Below, piece by piece: positions 55,257 to 63,600 of a DNA stretch of 64,000 nt; the stretch's first letter is position 1, and each line of letters opens with the position of its first letter. A model generated the notes under the pieces. That model was not told the DNA's origin. It did not search any database and worked only from the letters and a program-made list of their open reading frames with translations. The position numbers and the translations under genes were made by a program. Source of the DNA: Emticicia agri (GTDB lineage Bacteria > Bacteroidota > Bacteroidia > Cytophagales > Spirosomataceae); assembly GCF_004168285.1 (NCBI RefSeq), contig NZ_SEWF01000004.1, positions 124,001-188,000 on the forward strand, read 5' to 3'.

Positions 55257-56447
55257 ATGATAGATTGGAAAGACTTTGAAAATCTAATTCAATGGAGTGA
55301 GCTAAATAAGACTAAAAAAATTGAAGAACCTACTTTTTTCGAAATTGCTGGTTTTCCTCATTATGAAATTGTTATTAGCAATTTTTATCATTATTATTTT
55401 GACTTATCTCAACCACATGGATTTGAAGATTTATTTATTACTTCGCTCCTTAATTTGATTAATCAAAAGTATGCAAAAAATGAAGGCTTTGATTTTAATA
55501 ATAGATTATTTACTTCCCATAGAGAAGTAAGAACAAATAAAGGTAATCTCATTGACATACTTTTACTCGAAGGAGAAGAGAATGATAAACCTAATTTTAG
55601 AGATAATTTTGATGAAAGTAAATCTGCAATAATAATTGAAAATAAAATGTATGCAGATGTTTATAATGATTTAAATGATTACTATGATTTTGTTAAATGT
55701 GGAAATAAAATAGGTGTTGTGTTAACATTAAAGTCAATTAAGCTACAAAATAATAAATATGTTTGTATTACTCATAATGAACTTTTAAATGAGGTTACGA
55801 GACAAAGTTTAAATTACCTTTTATCTGTATCGGAGCGTCAGATTGCAATATTTAAAGACTTTATTAGAAATCTTCAATCTTTTTATAGAAATCAGCAAAT
55901 GGAATTAGAGATAGAAAAACATATAGATTTTTTTTTCAACAATGGAAATAAGGTAAAACAACTCTTTGAGGAGTATAACAATTTTTTACTTTATTTGAAT
56001 AAGACTATTGAACAAGTAGCTTTAAGTTTACACTTTGACCTTATGACAAAAAGAAGTTCTGCAAAAAAAACATCTGTGTTTGGAATAGAAGCTTCTTCAA
56101 TAGGTTGGTGGATATATCTTGAAGATATAGTTTATGGAAAAACTTTTACAATTGATTTATGGATTCAACAAAATAACAGTGCTGTAAATCATTGGAAATC
56201 TCTCTCAGAAGTTGAATTAAAAAAATACTTAGAGCTTGCCCAAAGTTCAAGTATTTCTGTAAAGACTTCGAGTGGTAGTAATGATAGAAATATATGGAGA
56301 AAAATAGGCTCAAAAGTTTATAATGTAACCTTTAATGATTTAAATGATTTCGAAAATTATTTCAAGAATATTTTCGTAAAAGATTGGTTACCATTAAGAG
56401 ATGAAATTTTAGAATTACAAAAAATTAATAAAACCATAATTTCTTAA
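55257..56447 (+). CDS. PD-(D/E)XK nuclease superfamily protein
   Basis: 396 aa, ATG at 55257. The N-terminal half carries a restriction-endonuclease-like core: an early helix with Glu (GFEDLFITSLLNLI near 56), then NLIDILLLEG near 97 (Asp ligand) and SAIIIENKMYA near 121 (E-x-K), which together form the PD-(D/E)XK site. This matches the PF14281-like group of stand-alone nucleases. The C-terminal half is helical, of unknown role. The gene is strikingly AT-rich, rich in Asn/Lys/Ile, unlike its neighbours, pointing to horizontal acquisition. It has no methylase or restriction partner nearby. Role in defence is possible but not shown. Confidence 0.8.
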   Translation: MIDWKDFENLIQWSELNKTKKIEEPTFFEIAGFPHYEIVISNFYHYYFDLSQPHGFEDLFITSLLNLINQKYAKNEGFDFNNRLFTSHREVRTNKGNLIDILLLEGEENDKPNFRDNFDESKSAIIIENKMYADVYNDLNDYYDFVKCGNKIGVVLTLKSIKLQNNKYVCITHNELLNEVTRQSLNYLLSVSERQIAIFKDFIRNLQSFYRNQQMELEIEKHIDFFFNNGNKVKQLFEEYNNFLLYLNKTIEQVALSLHFDLMTKRSSAKKTSVFGIEASSIGWWIYLEDIVYGKTFTIDLWIQQNNSAVNHWKSLSEVELKKYLELAQSSSISVKTSSGSNDRNIWRKIGSKVYNVTFNDLNDFENYFKNIFVKDWLPLRDEILELQKINKTIIS

Positions 56448-56471
56448 TTTCAAATAGTGAAATAGTATCTA

Positions 56472-56816
56472 CTACTTCACTATCCCCACATCCATACCGG
56501 CTTTGAAGAGTTTTTGTGGAGGGTCTGTTTTAATGAAACGAGGCATCTGAAAACCTATCTGAAAACGTAAACCTACTTTCTTTTTGTCTTTTCTGTCCTC
56601 TAATTTTTCTTCCATATTGGTGATAGATAACCTGAAACCAAAACCCAGAAAATTGGTCATTTCATCTTTCAGTTCATCTTCAGTTTCTTTGTTTTCTTTG
56701 GCAGTTTTGGCATCATAATTCACTTTTTCTGCTACAAAGAGTTTCTTTTTTTTCTCCTGTGCGCTCAATGCACCTCCCATCAGCAACAACGTTATCAGTA
56801 ATACAATCTTTTTCAT
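56472..56816 (-). CDS. Small secreted protein of unknown function
   Basis: 114 aa with signal peptide (MKKIVLLITLLLMGGALSAQ). The mature part is highly charged and mostly helical in the middle (NKETEDELKDEMTNFL, MEEKLEDRKDKKKVG), with strand-like pieces FGFGFRLSITN and LRFQIGFQMPRF. No family recognised. It is convergent with the nuclease gene and has a hairpin upstream. Confidence 0.6.
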   Translation of the reverse strand: MKKIVLLITLLLMGGALSAQEKKKKLFVAEKVNYDAKTAKENKETEDELKDEMTNFLGFGFRLSITNMEEKLEDRKDKKKVGLRFQIGFQMPRFIKTDPPQKLFKAGMDVGIVK

Positions 56817-56920
56817 TAGCTAAACCGGACTTAGTCATTCATTTTACTGATAAGTTATCAATAAAATCAGTTTCTTAAACTACAACAAATTTAGCCCTGC
56901 ATTTCAGACAAGCAAACGAA

Positions 56921-56955
56921 TGCCTGACCTTTTTTCAATTAAAGTTGGTCAGGCA
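56921..56955. terminator. Hairpin between MFS and small-protein genes
   Basis: TGCCTGACC (56921-56929) pairs perfectly with GGTCAGGCA (56947-56955). The loop contains TTTTTT. It lies downstream of the MFS gene at the end of the catabolic operon, and could terminate it on the minus strand, though no T-run directly follows the stem there. Confidence 0.5.
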
Positions 56956-57048
56956 CTCATTTATAAAGGATAGATTGTTAAAATTCCGTATTGAATTGAA
57001 AAGAAGAATATGGTTGTCAGTTAGTTCTCCTCCAACATTTTCACCAAC

Positions 57049-58287
57049 CTACTCCACATAATCCATTTCTTTCGTAAAGGTTTCATCAATGTTCCAGAGT
57101 GCTATCAATGCAATAGCTGAAGTACAGACACCTATCACTAAAGCCGCATACATCACACCCATATCAGGTTCCAGAAATTTGAAGAGTGCCAGTAGAGGAA
57201 TAGTAGCGCCACGTACAAAGTTAGGCACAGTGGTAGCTACAGTAGCACGCAGGTTTGTACCAAACAATTCGGCAGCAATGGTAATAAAGAGTGTCCAGTA
57301 GCCATTGCAGAACCCCAAAAAGGCACATATTAAATAAAAACTGAATGAACTGCTGACAGGCACCAACAAATATACCAGCACAAAAGTCAATGAAAGCAGA
57401 ATAAACAACAGAATCACCTTTTTGCGGCTTTGCAGATACTGGCTTAAAAAACCACTGGCAATATCGCCAAAAACCTGTCCGGTAAAGGTAATCATAACTG
57501 CTTTACCTGCATTGATAGGTTCGGCAATTCCGGCCGCTTTGGCAAATTCGGGTGAGAAGGTAATGAGGATACCCACCACAAACCAGATAGGCAAACCTAT
57601 CAGTATCGACATCAGGTATTTAAAAAAACGGGTTTTGTTAGTAAACAGCATCAACAGATTTCCCCGTGCAATATGTTTGTTTTTGGCATCCACAAATATT
57701 TTAGATTCAAAGATGTTCACCCGTAGAATCAATAATAATAATCCCATACCGCCACCTACATAATAAGACACACGCCAGTCAAAAAGGTCGGCCACAAAAA
57801 AGGCGGCTATGGCCCCAACCAGACCCAGCGTTGCGACTATAGTGGTTCCGTAACCTCTTATCTGTCGTGGTAATATTTCTGTTACCAGTGTAACGCCTGC
57901 GCCTAACTCTCCTGCCAGACCCACGCCTGCTATAAAGCGACAAACGGCATACTGGGGTAAGGTATTGACAAAGCCATTGGCAATATTGGCAAGCGAATAA
58001 ATAATAATTGACCCGAAAAGTACTGATAAGCGTCCTCTTTTATCGCCCATCACCCCCCAGATAACACCCCCGATGAGGAGTCCGGCCATTTGTGTATTAA
58101 TGAGCATAGCTCCTTCGTCAAATAATTGTTTGCCTTCAAAACCTAACTCTTTCAGGCTGGGAACTCTTACAATATTAAAAAGAAAGAGGTCATACATATC
58201 TACCAGATAACCCAGGGCGGCTACCATTACAGGCAATTGTAAAAGTTGTTTAAGTGTATTTTGCGAGTTAGACGTAGAATTGGTCAT
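57049..58287 (-). CDS. MFS transporter (sugar/organic-acid type)
   Basis: 412 aa, twelve predicted membrane helices. Major-facilitator signatures include the loop 2-3 motif GVIWGVMGDKRGRLSVLFG near 76 and GLAGELGAGVTLVTEILPRQ near 122. A large cytoplasmic loop near 190-215 splits the two six-helix halves. It is the last gene of the minus-strand catabolic cluster, 95 bp after the Gfo/Idh/MocA gene across a strong hairpin. It probably carries a mono- or disaccharide acid across the inner membrane. Family certain; substrate inferred from the GH88 and lyase context. Confidence 0.9.
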   Translation of the reverse strand: MTNSTSNSQNTLKQLLQLPVMVAALGYLVDMYDLFLFNIVRVPSLKELGFEGKQLFDEGAMLINTQMAGLLIGGVIWGVMGDKRGRLSVLFGSIIIYSLANIANGFVNTLPQYAVCRFIAGVGLAGELGAGVTLVTEILPRQIRGYGTTIVATLGLVGAIAAFFVADLFDWRVSYYVGGGMGLLLLILRVNIFESKIFVDAKNKHIARGNLLMLFTNKTRFFKYLMSILIGLPIWFVVGILITFSPEFAKAAGIAEPINAGKAVMITFTGQVFGDIASGFLSQYLQSRKKVILLFILLSLTFVLVYLLVPVSSSFSFYLICAFLGFCNGYWTLFITIAAELFGTNLRATVATTVPNFVRGATIPLLALFKFLEPDMGVMYAALVIGVCTSAIALIALWNIDETFTKEMDYVE

Positions 58288-58310
58288 GAATAGGTTTTAT
58301 AGATGGTTGA

Positions 58311-58360
58311 AACCTCGTGGCAACTCTTCTCCACTGTAGGAGAGGAGTTGGCACGAGGTT
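58311..58360. terminator. Strong hairpin between oxidoreductase and MFS genes
   Basis: AACCTCGTGGCAACTCTTCTCC pairs with GGAGAGGAGTTGGCACGAGGTT over 22 bp with few mismatches around ACTGTA. No T-run follows; it may tune expression between the two cistrons or be a repeat element. Confidence 0.6.
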
Positions 58361-58382
58361 AAAGATAGATACAGAAAGGAAT

Positions 58383-59681
58383 TTACACCTTATTAGGAAT
58401 CAGGTAAGGTGCACGGTATTTGCGGCTTAACATCGCATTGGCTTCCTTATCACCCGGGAAAGTTTCTGTTTTAGGATCAAATTTCAGCGTTCTGCCTAAG
58501 CGATAGGCAATATTTCCCAAGTGCGCAATGCTGGCAGCCAGATGTCCGGTTTCAATTGGGCCATTCAGTAAGGCTTTATTTTTGGCTCTTACTGCCTCTA
58601 AAAAGTTTTTGTAGTGGTCGCCTCCGGCATTTCTTGCAGGGCCGGGTTCACGGTTTCTGCCCAAGAAAGTTTTATAGTCGTTATACCCGTTGATAACCAT
58701 ATAGCCTTTGTCGCCATAGAAAATATTTCCTACTTCTACCCCATCTTCTTTATTGGTCATCCACGGACGTACTTCAAACTGAATCACTTTGCCTTGTTTC
58801 GGATAATTATAGGTTGAAGTTAATACCTCAGGCGTTTCTTTACAGTCGTTCCAAAGGTATTTACCACCTGCCGAGGTAATTTCTTCCGGCAAACCTACAT
58901 CAAGCCCCCACATGGCAAGGTCGGTTTCATGAACCCCCTGATTCCCGATGTCGCCATTACCATAATCCCAGAACCAGTGCCAGTTATAATGTACATAGTT
59001 TTTGCTGAATTCTCTAACCTGAGCGGGGCCTTGCCACAAATCCCAGTCTAAACCTTCGGGTACAGGCGATGGGCCGAGGTTGCCAATATCCGGTCTCCAT
59101 TTATACACCGTACCACGCGCCATATATACTTTTCCGATAAGGCCATCTCTTAAATGCTTGATAGCTTCCTGAATAGCGGCAGAACTTCTTAACTGCACGC
59201 CATGCTGTACAATGCGGTTATATTTGGTGGCCGCTTCAACCAGTTTGCGGCCTTCGTACAGGTTATGACAGGCAGGTTTTTCTACATACACATCTTTTCC
59301 AGCCTGACACGCCCAGATAGCTGCCAGTGCATGCCAGTGGTTGGGGGTAGCAATACTTACGGCATCAATGGTTTTGTCTTCATACACCTTTCTTAAATCC
59401 TGCTCCATCTGTACTTTCTTCGAGTATTTTTTCTCAAAGTCAGTCGCTCTTTCCTGCAATACTACTTTGTCAACATCGCAGAGGGTGGCTACTTCTACAT
59501 TTTCCTGCTTCATGAAACCTGAGATATGGTCTTTGCCACGGCCGTTAATACCGATTACAGCCACCCGAAGCCTGTCGTTAGCGCCGAAAGCCGTCGAGGG
59601 AATGATAGTTGGCAAAGACATGACCGCCAAAGACCCCGGAAGGGCTGTCTTGAGCACGTCTCGTCTGGAAAAATTTTTCAT
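58383..59681 (-). CDS. Gfo/Idh/MocA family oxidoreductase with Tat-type signal
   Basis: 432 aa. The N-terminus has a twin-arginine-type motif (FSRRDVLKTALPGSLAVMSL), so it is probably exported folded. The Rossmann fold begins LRVAVIGINGRGKDH near 38, with the conserved Lys-containing VEKPACHNLYEG near 130 and HATPNHWH-type IATPNHWHALAAIW near 110. The C-terminal domain with NYVHYNWHWFWDYGNGDIGN near 233 binds substrate. These enzymes oxidise or reduce sugars and sugar acids with NAD(P). It lies in the catabolic cluster before the MFS gene. Confidence 0.9.
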   Translation of the reverse strand: MKNFSRRDVLKTALPGSLAVMSLPTIIPSTAFGANDRLRVAVIGINGRGKDHISGFMKQENVEVATLCDVDKVVLQERATDFEKKYSKKVQMEQDLRKVYEDKTIDAVSIATPNHWHALAAIWACQAGKDVYVEKPACHNLYEGRKLVEAATKYNRIVQHGVQLRSSAAIQEAIKHLRDGLIGKVYMARGTVYKWRPDIGNLGPSPVPEGLDWDLWQGPAQVREFSKNYVHYNWHWFWDYGNGDIGNQGVHETDLAMWGLDVGLPEEITSAGGKYLWNDCKETPEVLTSTYNYPKQGKVIQFEVRPWMTNKEDGVEVGNIFYGDKGYMVINGYNDYKTFLGRNREPGPARNAGGDHYKNFLEAVRAKNKALLNGPIETGHLAASIAHLGNIAYRLGRTLKFDPKTETFPGDKEANAMLSRKYRAPYLIPNKV

Positions 59682-59719
59682 AGTATAAAAAGTTAAAAGG
59701 TTGAAAAGTAAAATTTATT

Positions 59720-59960
59720 GAGTGATTGTGTGAATGAGCGATTGAGTGATTAGTCTTGAACTGTGCCGCGACGGCGGACCGTTTTAACTGATTGAAATGA
59801 TTGCACTGATTATTTTGTCTGAACTTTGATTTACCTGATTAACCTGATTTGGCTGACACAACATTTTGTAATTAGTTAGTTTCAAATCAGTTTAATCCAT
59901 AAATCAGCTAAATCAAAGTTCAAAACTAATCACTCATTCACTAAATCGCTCATTCACTAA
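59720..59960. repeat. Long nested inverted repeat downstream of the SDR gene
   Basis: Outer arms of about 40 bp: TGTGAATGAGCGATTGAGTGATTAGT (59729-59754, quoted for its 26-bp inverted match read as two parts) and ACTAATCACTCATTCACTAA with TCGCTCATTCACTA (59924-59959). Inside, GAACTTTGATTTACCTGATT (59821-59840) is inverted as AATCAGCTAAATCAAAGTTC (59902-59921). A CGACGGCGGACCG word resembles the MITE interior. The whole 240-bp gap between SDR and oxidoreductase genes is this repeat. Confidence 0.65.
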
Positions 59961-59964
59961 ATCC

Positions 59965-60735
59965 TCAAAGCCTCCCCAATGTCATGCCGCCATCTACCAT
60001 GATTACCTGCCCGGTGGAGTATGGAAAATCTCCTTTGGCTAATGCTGTTACCGCCTTGCCTATATCATCAGGGAAACCCCACCGCTTTTGCACACACAAA
60101 CCATTTTCAATCAGTTGGTCATATTTGGCGGTTACTCCTGCGGTCATATCGGTTTTTATGACACCGGGGCGTACTTCATATACCGGAATGTTGTATTCTC
60201 CCAAACGAACGGCGAACAACTGGGTTGCCATACTTAATCCGGCTTTTGATATGCAATACTCCCCCCGGTTTACAGAAGCAATCGTGGCTGAAATAGACGA
60301 AACATTGATGATACAACTCCCGAATGTAAAATCATTCGCTTTTTGCGCTATCATCCAGTTGGCAACTGCCTGTGTCAGAAAGTAGGTACCTTTCAGATTG
60401 GTTGACATCACATAGTCAAAACTTTCTTCGGTGGCTGCTAAAATATCATTCCGTTCCTTAGGGGCTACTCCGGCATTATTTACTAATACGTGCAAGTGCC
60501 CGAAATGGGCCTTTATCTTTTCTAACATTGCCTGTCGGTCCTGGGTTGAAGCTATATCGCCCTGACAATAAATTACCTCTGCCCCCATTCTCGACAAACT
60601 TATCATTACATCTTTTACAGCCTCTTCAGGGCGCATTCCGTTAATAGCCAGATTGAATCCTGCCTTTGCCAGATGTTCGGCAATGCCCAGGCCTATTCCT
60701 CTGCTACCGCCTGTAATGAACGCTACTTTTCTCAC
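59965..60735 (-). CDS. Short-chain dehydrogenase/reductase (SDR)
   Basis: 256 aa. Classical SDR: nucleotide site TGGSRGIGLGIAEHL near 8-22, NNAGV near 88, catalytic Ser in INVSSISATIAS near 145, YCISKAG (Tyr/Lys) near 162, and PGVIKTDM near 192. The start is GTG at 60733-60735, which overlaps the stop of the upstream flavin oxidoreductase by 4 bp, so the two are translationally coupled. It probably oxidises or reduces a sugar or sugar-acid intermediate; a 3-ketoacyl-ACP reductase label would be automatic rather than functional. Family certain. Confidence 0.92.
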   Translation of the reverse strand: MRKVAFITGGSRGIGLGIAEHLAKAGFNLAINGMRPEEAVKDVMISLSRMGAEVIYCQGDIASTQDRQAMLEKIKAHFGHLHVLVNNAGVAPKERNDILAATEESFDYVMSTNLKGTYFLTQAVANWMIAQKANDFTFGSCIINVSSISATIASVNRGEYCISKAGLSMATQLFAVRLGEYNIPVYEVRPGVIKTDMTAGVTAKYDQLIENGLCVQKRWGFPDDIGKAVTALAKGDFPYSTGQVIMVDGGMTLGRL

Positions 60736-62183
60736 TGATTCTCTTTTATTTCTTTTAATTTATCTGCTATATCTAAATTTTTATACAAAGGGTCTAAGGG
60801 GAAACAACCTGAAATCAGGCCGTTTCTTGGGGCAGTTGTGCAATCAGAAAACGTGCGGCAAATCAATTTGCGTTGCATGGGTCGGTTGTTCAGCACATCG
60901 TCGGGCAAGGTTGGGTAAGACAATACCATACGGCCTAAACCTACAAAATCGGCCATGTTGTTTCTGAGTACATACTGCCCTACATTCGGTAACCACTCCT
61001 GCAAATAAGAATAAGCCGAGCCTACAATTACCAGTTCTGGAAATGCCTGTTTTAGCTCATGTGTTACATTGATTTGTCTGGCAACACCTAAAAAAGGCTC
61101 TTCCGGCGGATAATATCCATCAGAAGGCGGAAAAGTTGCCGGACGCATCAGGTGCGGATTATAGTAAGGACTCCCTACAGTAATGCAGATTAACTGAATA
61201 CCTAATTCCTGTGCTAAGGCTAAAAAAGCTTTAGGTTCTTCCAAATCAATGGTAGTACCTTGTCCTGTACCGCCAAAGGCATAATTGTATTTTTCACCTG
61301 ACGAATAATCAGGTTCGCCTTGTCCTTCGCTGTCTTTTTTGAATGGTACCCAGTCGAACGCACTCAGGCGGATACCCATTTCTAAACCCGGTGCTTCTCT
61401 TTTGATGCCTTCTACAATGTTTCTCAGGAATCGGGTACGGTTTTCAAAACTACCGCCATATTTTCCTTCACGGTTAAACGAACTCAGGAACTCATGCCCT
61501 AAATACCCATGACAATGTTTTAAATCAACAAAATGGAAACCTGCTTTTTGTGCCAGAACAGCCGCTTTTACAAAATCTTCTACCAGTGCATCAATCTCAT
61601 CATCGGTCATCAAGGGGTAATTCTCACCTAAATGGTATTTGGCATCTAATATCGGATGATTATAAAGGATTTTCGACTCAAATTTGGTATGGCTATTGGG
61701 TTTGCAGAATCTGCCTGAGTGTGTGAGTTGCAAGCCTACCACCAAATCATCAATATTACCAAATTTCTCGGCATGTTTGCTCATTACCAACTGGTAGAGT
61801 TCTTCAAAAGCCGCAAGATTCTCTTCGCTGATTAATAACTGATTGGGGTTTGCACGCCCGTCATGCCGTACCGCCGCTGCCTCGCAACCCCATAATAATT
61901 TAGCACCGCTAATCGCAAAATTTTCCCAGCGGCGTTTGGTGTATTCACTGGGTTTGCCGTCTTCTGTGCCATCCCATCCTTCCATCGGAAGAATACAGAA
62001 ACGATTTCCAATCAGTTTACCCGATTTTAAAGTTAATTTTTCTGCAAACGGCGATTCTGCGGCATCTGTTAGTTCATCATCAAAACCTAAATCTACCTGC
62101 CCGTCTTCCAGATATTTTCTTAAATCTGCGGCAGTTTTTAATTGTGCTACCCGTGTATATTTTGGTTTAAACTTGGCACTCAT
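60732..62183 (-). CDS. NADH:flavin oxidoreductase (old yellow enzyme family)
   Basis: A 483-aa TIM-barrel protein. NRFCILPMEGWDGTEDGKPS near 60 corresponds to the FMN-binding start of OYE proteins, LQLTHSGRF near 150, HCHGYLGHEFLSSFNREGKYGG near 217 the catalytic H-x-x-x-G-Y-L segment (two parts), and FVGLGRMVLSYP near 435 the FMN phosphate site. Unlike 2,4-dienoyl-CoA reductases it has no C-terminal NAD(P)/FAD module. It is coupled to the SDR gene by a 4-bp overlap. It probably reduces an unsaturated sugar-derived intermediate. Confidence 0.92.
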   Translation of the reverse strand: MSAKFKPKYTRVAQLKTAADLRKYLEDGQVDLGFDDELTDAAESPFAEKLTLKSGKLIGNRFCILPMEGWDGTEDGKPSEYTKRRWENFAISGAKLLWGCEAAAVRHDGRANPNQLLISEENLAAFEELYQLVMSKHAEKFGNIDDLVVGLQLTHSGRFCKPNSHTKFESKILYNHPILDAKYHLGENYPLMTDDEIDALVEDFVKAAVLAQKAGFHFVDLKHCHGYLGHEFLSSFNREGKYGGSFENRTRFLRNIVEGIKREAPGLEMGIRLSAFDWVPFKKDSEGQGEPDYSSGEKYNYAFGGTGQGTTIDLEEPKAFLALAQELGIQLICITVGSPYYNPHLMRPATFPPSDGYYPPEEPFLGVARQINVTHELKQAFPELVIVGSAYSYLQEWLPNVGQYVLRNNMADFVGLGRMVLSYPTLPDDVLNNRPMQRKLICRTFSDCTTAPRNGLISGCFPLDPLYKNLDIADKLKEIKENQ

Positions 62184-62202
62184 AGTGTATGTCGTAAATT
62201 TT

Positions 62203-63588
62203 TTATCTGTCTAAACAGTTGTAAAAAGTATAATAGGTGTCGTTGTCGATAATTTTCTGTAAATAAAGTGCTACTTCACGGGCATGGTAATCGCCCCACA
62301 TGCTCGATTCTCCATAGGCAATCGGGCTACCCGCAGGCACATAATCCCAACCATTGGGCTGGTGATAGATTGAGTGCAACAAAATACCCTGATGGGTTGG
62401 ACTGGTACTCAGATACGGTTCCTGAAAAATGGCATCCAATACCGTTAAGCCAGTTTGCCAGTATTTTTCTCCGGCTTCTGTTTCTCCTTTATTTATCAGG
62501 TATCTGCCCAATCGCAGAAGCCCCTGTGCGGCAATGGCAGCAGCCGAACTGTCAACAGGCTCATACTCATTGTAAGGATTGGCAGGTTTGCTCAGGTAAT
62601 CACCTAATTTATGCAGATTGGGTGCCCCTGTATCCCAGTAAGGTACGCCATCAACAGGCGTATGTTCAATATAAAAATCGCAGGTGGCACGGGCAGCCCG
62701 CAACATATAGTTTTCAATCACTATCCGTCCGCCATATGGCTCTAATTCTTCATCTTTTAAAATGCTTAAAAACTCTAATTCCTCGGGGAAACCACAGATA
62801 GCCCAGGCTAAACCACGTGTCCAGGTAGTAAAACCTGTATAACCTTGTTGAGAATTAGGACAACGGAAATTGCCGTCTTTGGTATTGAAGATGCTCTCGT
62901 GAGCTGTTCGCCCCCAGATGTCGTAAGAATCACGACCTTCTCCATAAAACACCGAATAGTCGGCAGTAGCTTTGATATGTGCTAAGGATCTTTCAAGCAA
63001 ACTGATTTTTGCATCGCCTTCTGCCTGAAAAACATGACCTAATTTATAACTCAGCATCAAAGCCCTACACGAGCGGATGGTATCGACAAACAAGGAATGA
63101 GGCCCGTTGAATGAATGAATAAATCCCCCTGTTTTAATGGGTGTCCAACGGCTTGCCTGTACGGATCCTGATATTTTCAGTGCTAATTCGTAAAAATTCT
63201 TTTCCCATTTATTGGGTTCAATTTTACCTTCCTGCATCAACCGCAACAAATTACCATAGGTACTTACATTATTGAAACCGTGGTCGTGTACGCCTATATG
63301 GCTGATATGCGGAGCCATTACTTCTACGGTTTTCTGACGACCCATTTCTAAAAATTTAGTTTCGCCTGTGGCATCAAATTGTAAGATGGCTGAACCAAAC
63401 TGAAAACCTTGTGTCCATTCTGTCCAGCCCCGGGTGGTGTATTTTCCGGCAGCCGTAAAAACGGGTGAGCCTTTGGCAACATCATAGTTTTGTTCGATTG
63501 AGGAAATTTTCTCACCCGAAAGTTCCCAGAATCTTTTCAGTTTATCAGCTAAGTCGGTAGGTTTGAGTTGGTAATTAATACGAATCAT
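62203..63588 (-). CDS. GH88 unsaturated glucuronyl hydrolase
   Basis: 461 aa, no signal peptide, hence cytoplasmic. (Alpha/alpha)6-barrel GH88 features: ISHIGVHDHGFNNVSTYGN near 95 (candidate catalytic Asp), SRWTPIKTGGFIHSFNGPHS near 146, GRDSYDIWGRTAHESIF near 212 (second candidate Asp), and GYTGFTTWTRGLAWAICGFP near 240. GH88 enzymes hydrate the 4,5-unsaturated uronate left by polysaccharide lyases, releasing it as a keto acid. This ties the operon to lyase products. ATG at 63586-63588, 12 bp after the isomerase gene stop. Confidence 0.93.
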   Translation of the reverse strand: MIRINYQLKPTDLADKLKRFWELSGEKISSIEQNYDVAKGSPVFTAAGKYTTRGWTEWTQGFQFGSAILQFDATGETKFLEMGRQKTVEVMAPHISHIGVHDHGFNNVSTYGNLLRLMQEGKIEPNKWEKNFYELALKISGSVQASRWTPIKTGGFIHSFNGPHSLFVDTIRSCRALMLSYKLGHVFQAEGDAKISLLERSLAHIKATADYSVFYGEGRDSYDIWGRTAHESIFNTKDGNFRCPNSQQGYTGFTTWTRGLAWAICGFPEELEFLSILKDEELEPYGGRIVIENYMLRAARATCDFYIEHTPVDGVPYWDTGAPNLHKLGDYLSKPANPYNEYEPVDSSAAAIAAQGLLRLGRYLINKGETEAGEKYWQTGLTVLDAIFQEPYLSTSPTHQGILLHSIYHQPNGWDYVPAGSPIAYGESSMWGDYHAREVALYLQKIIDNDTYYTFYNCLDR

Positions 63589-63600
63589 CAGGGCTAATTT

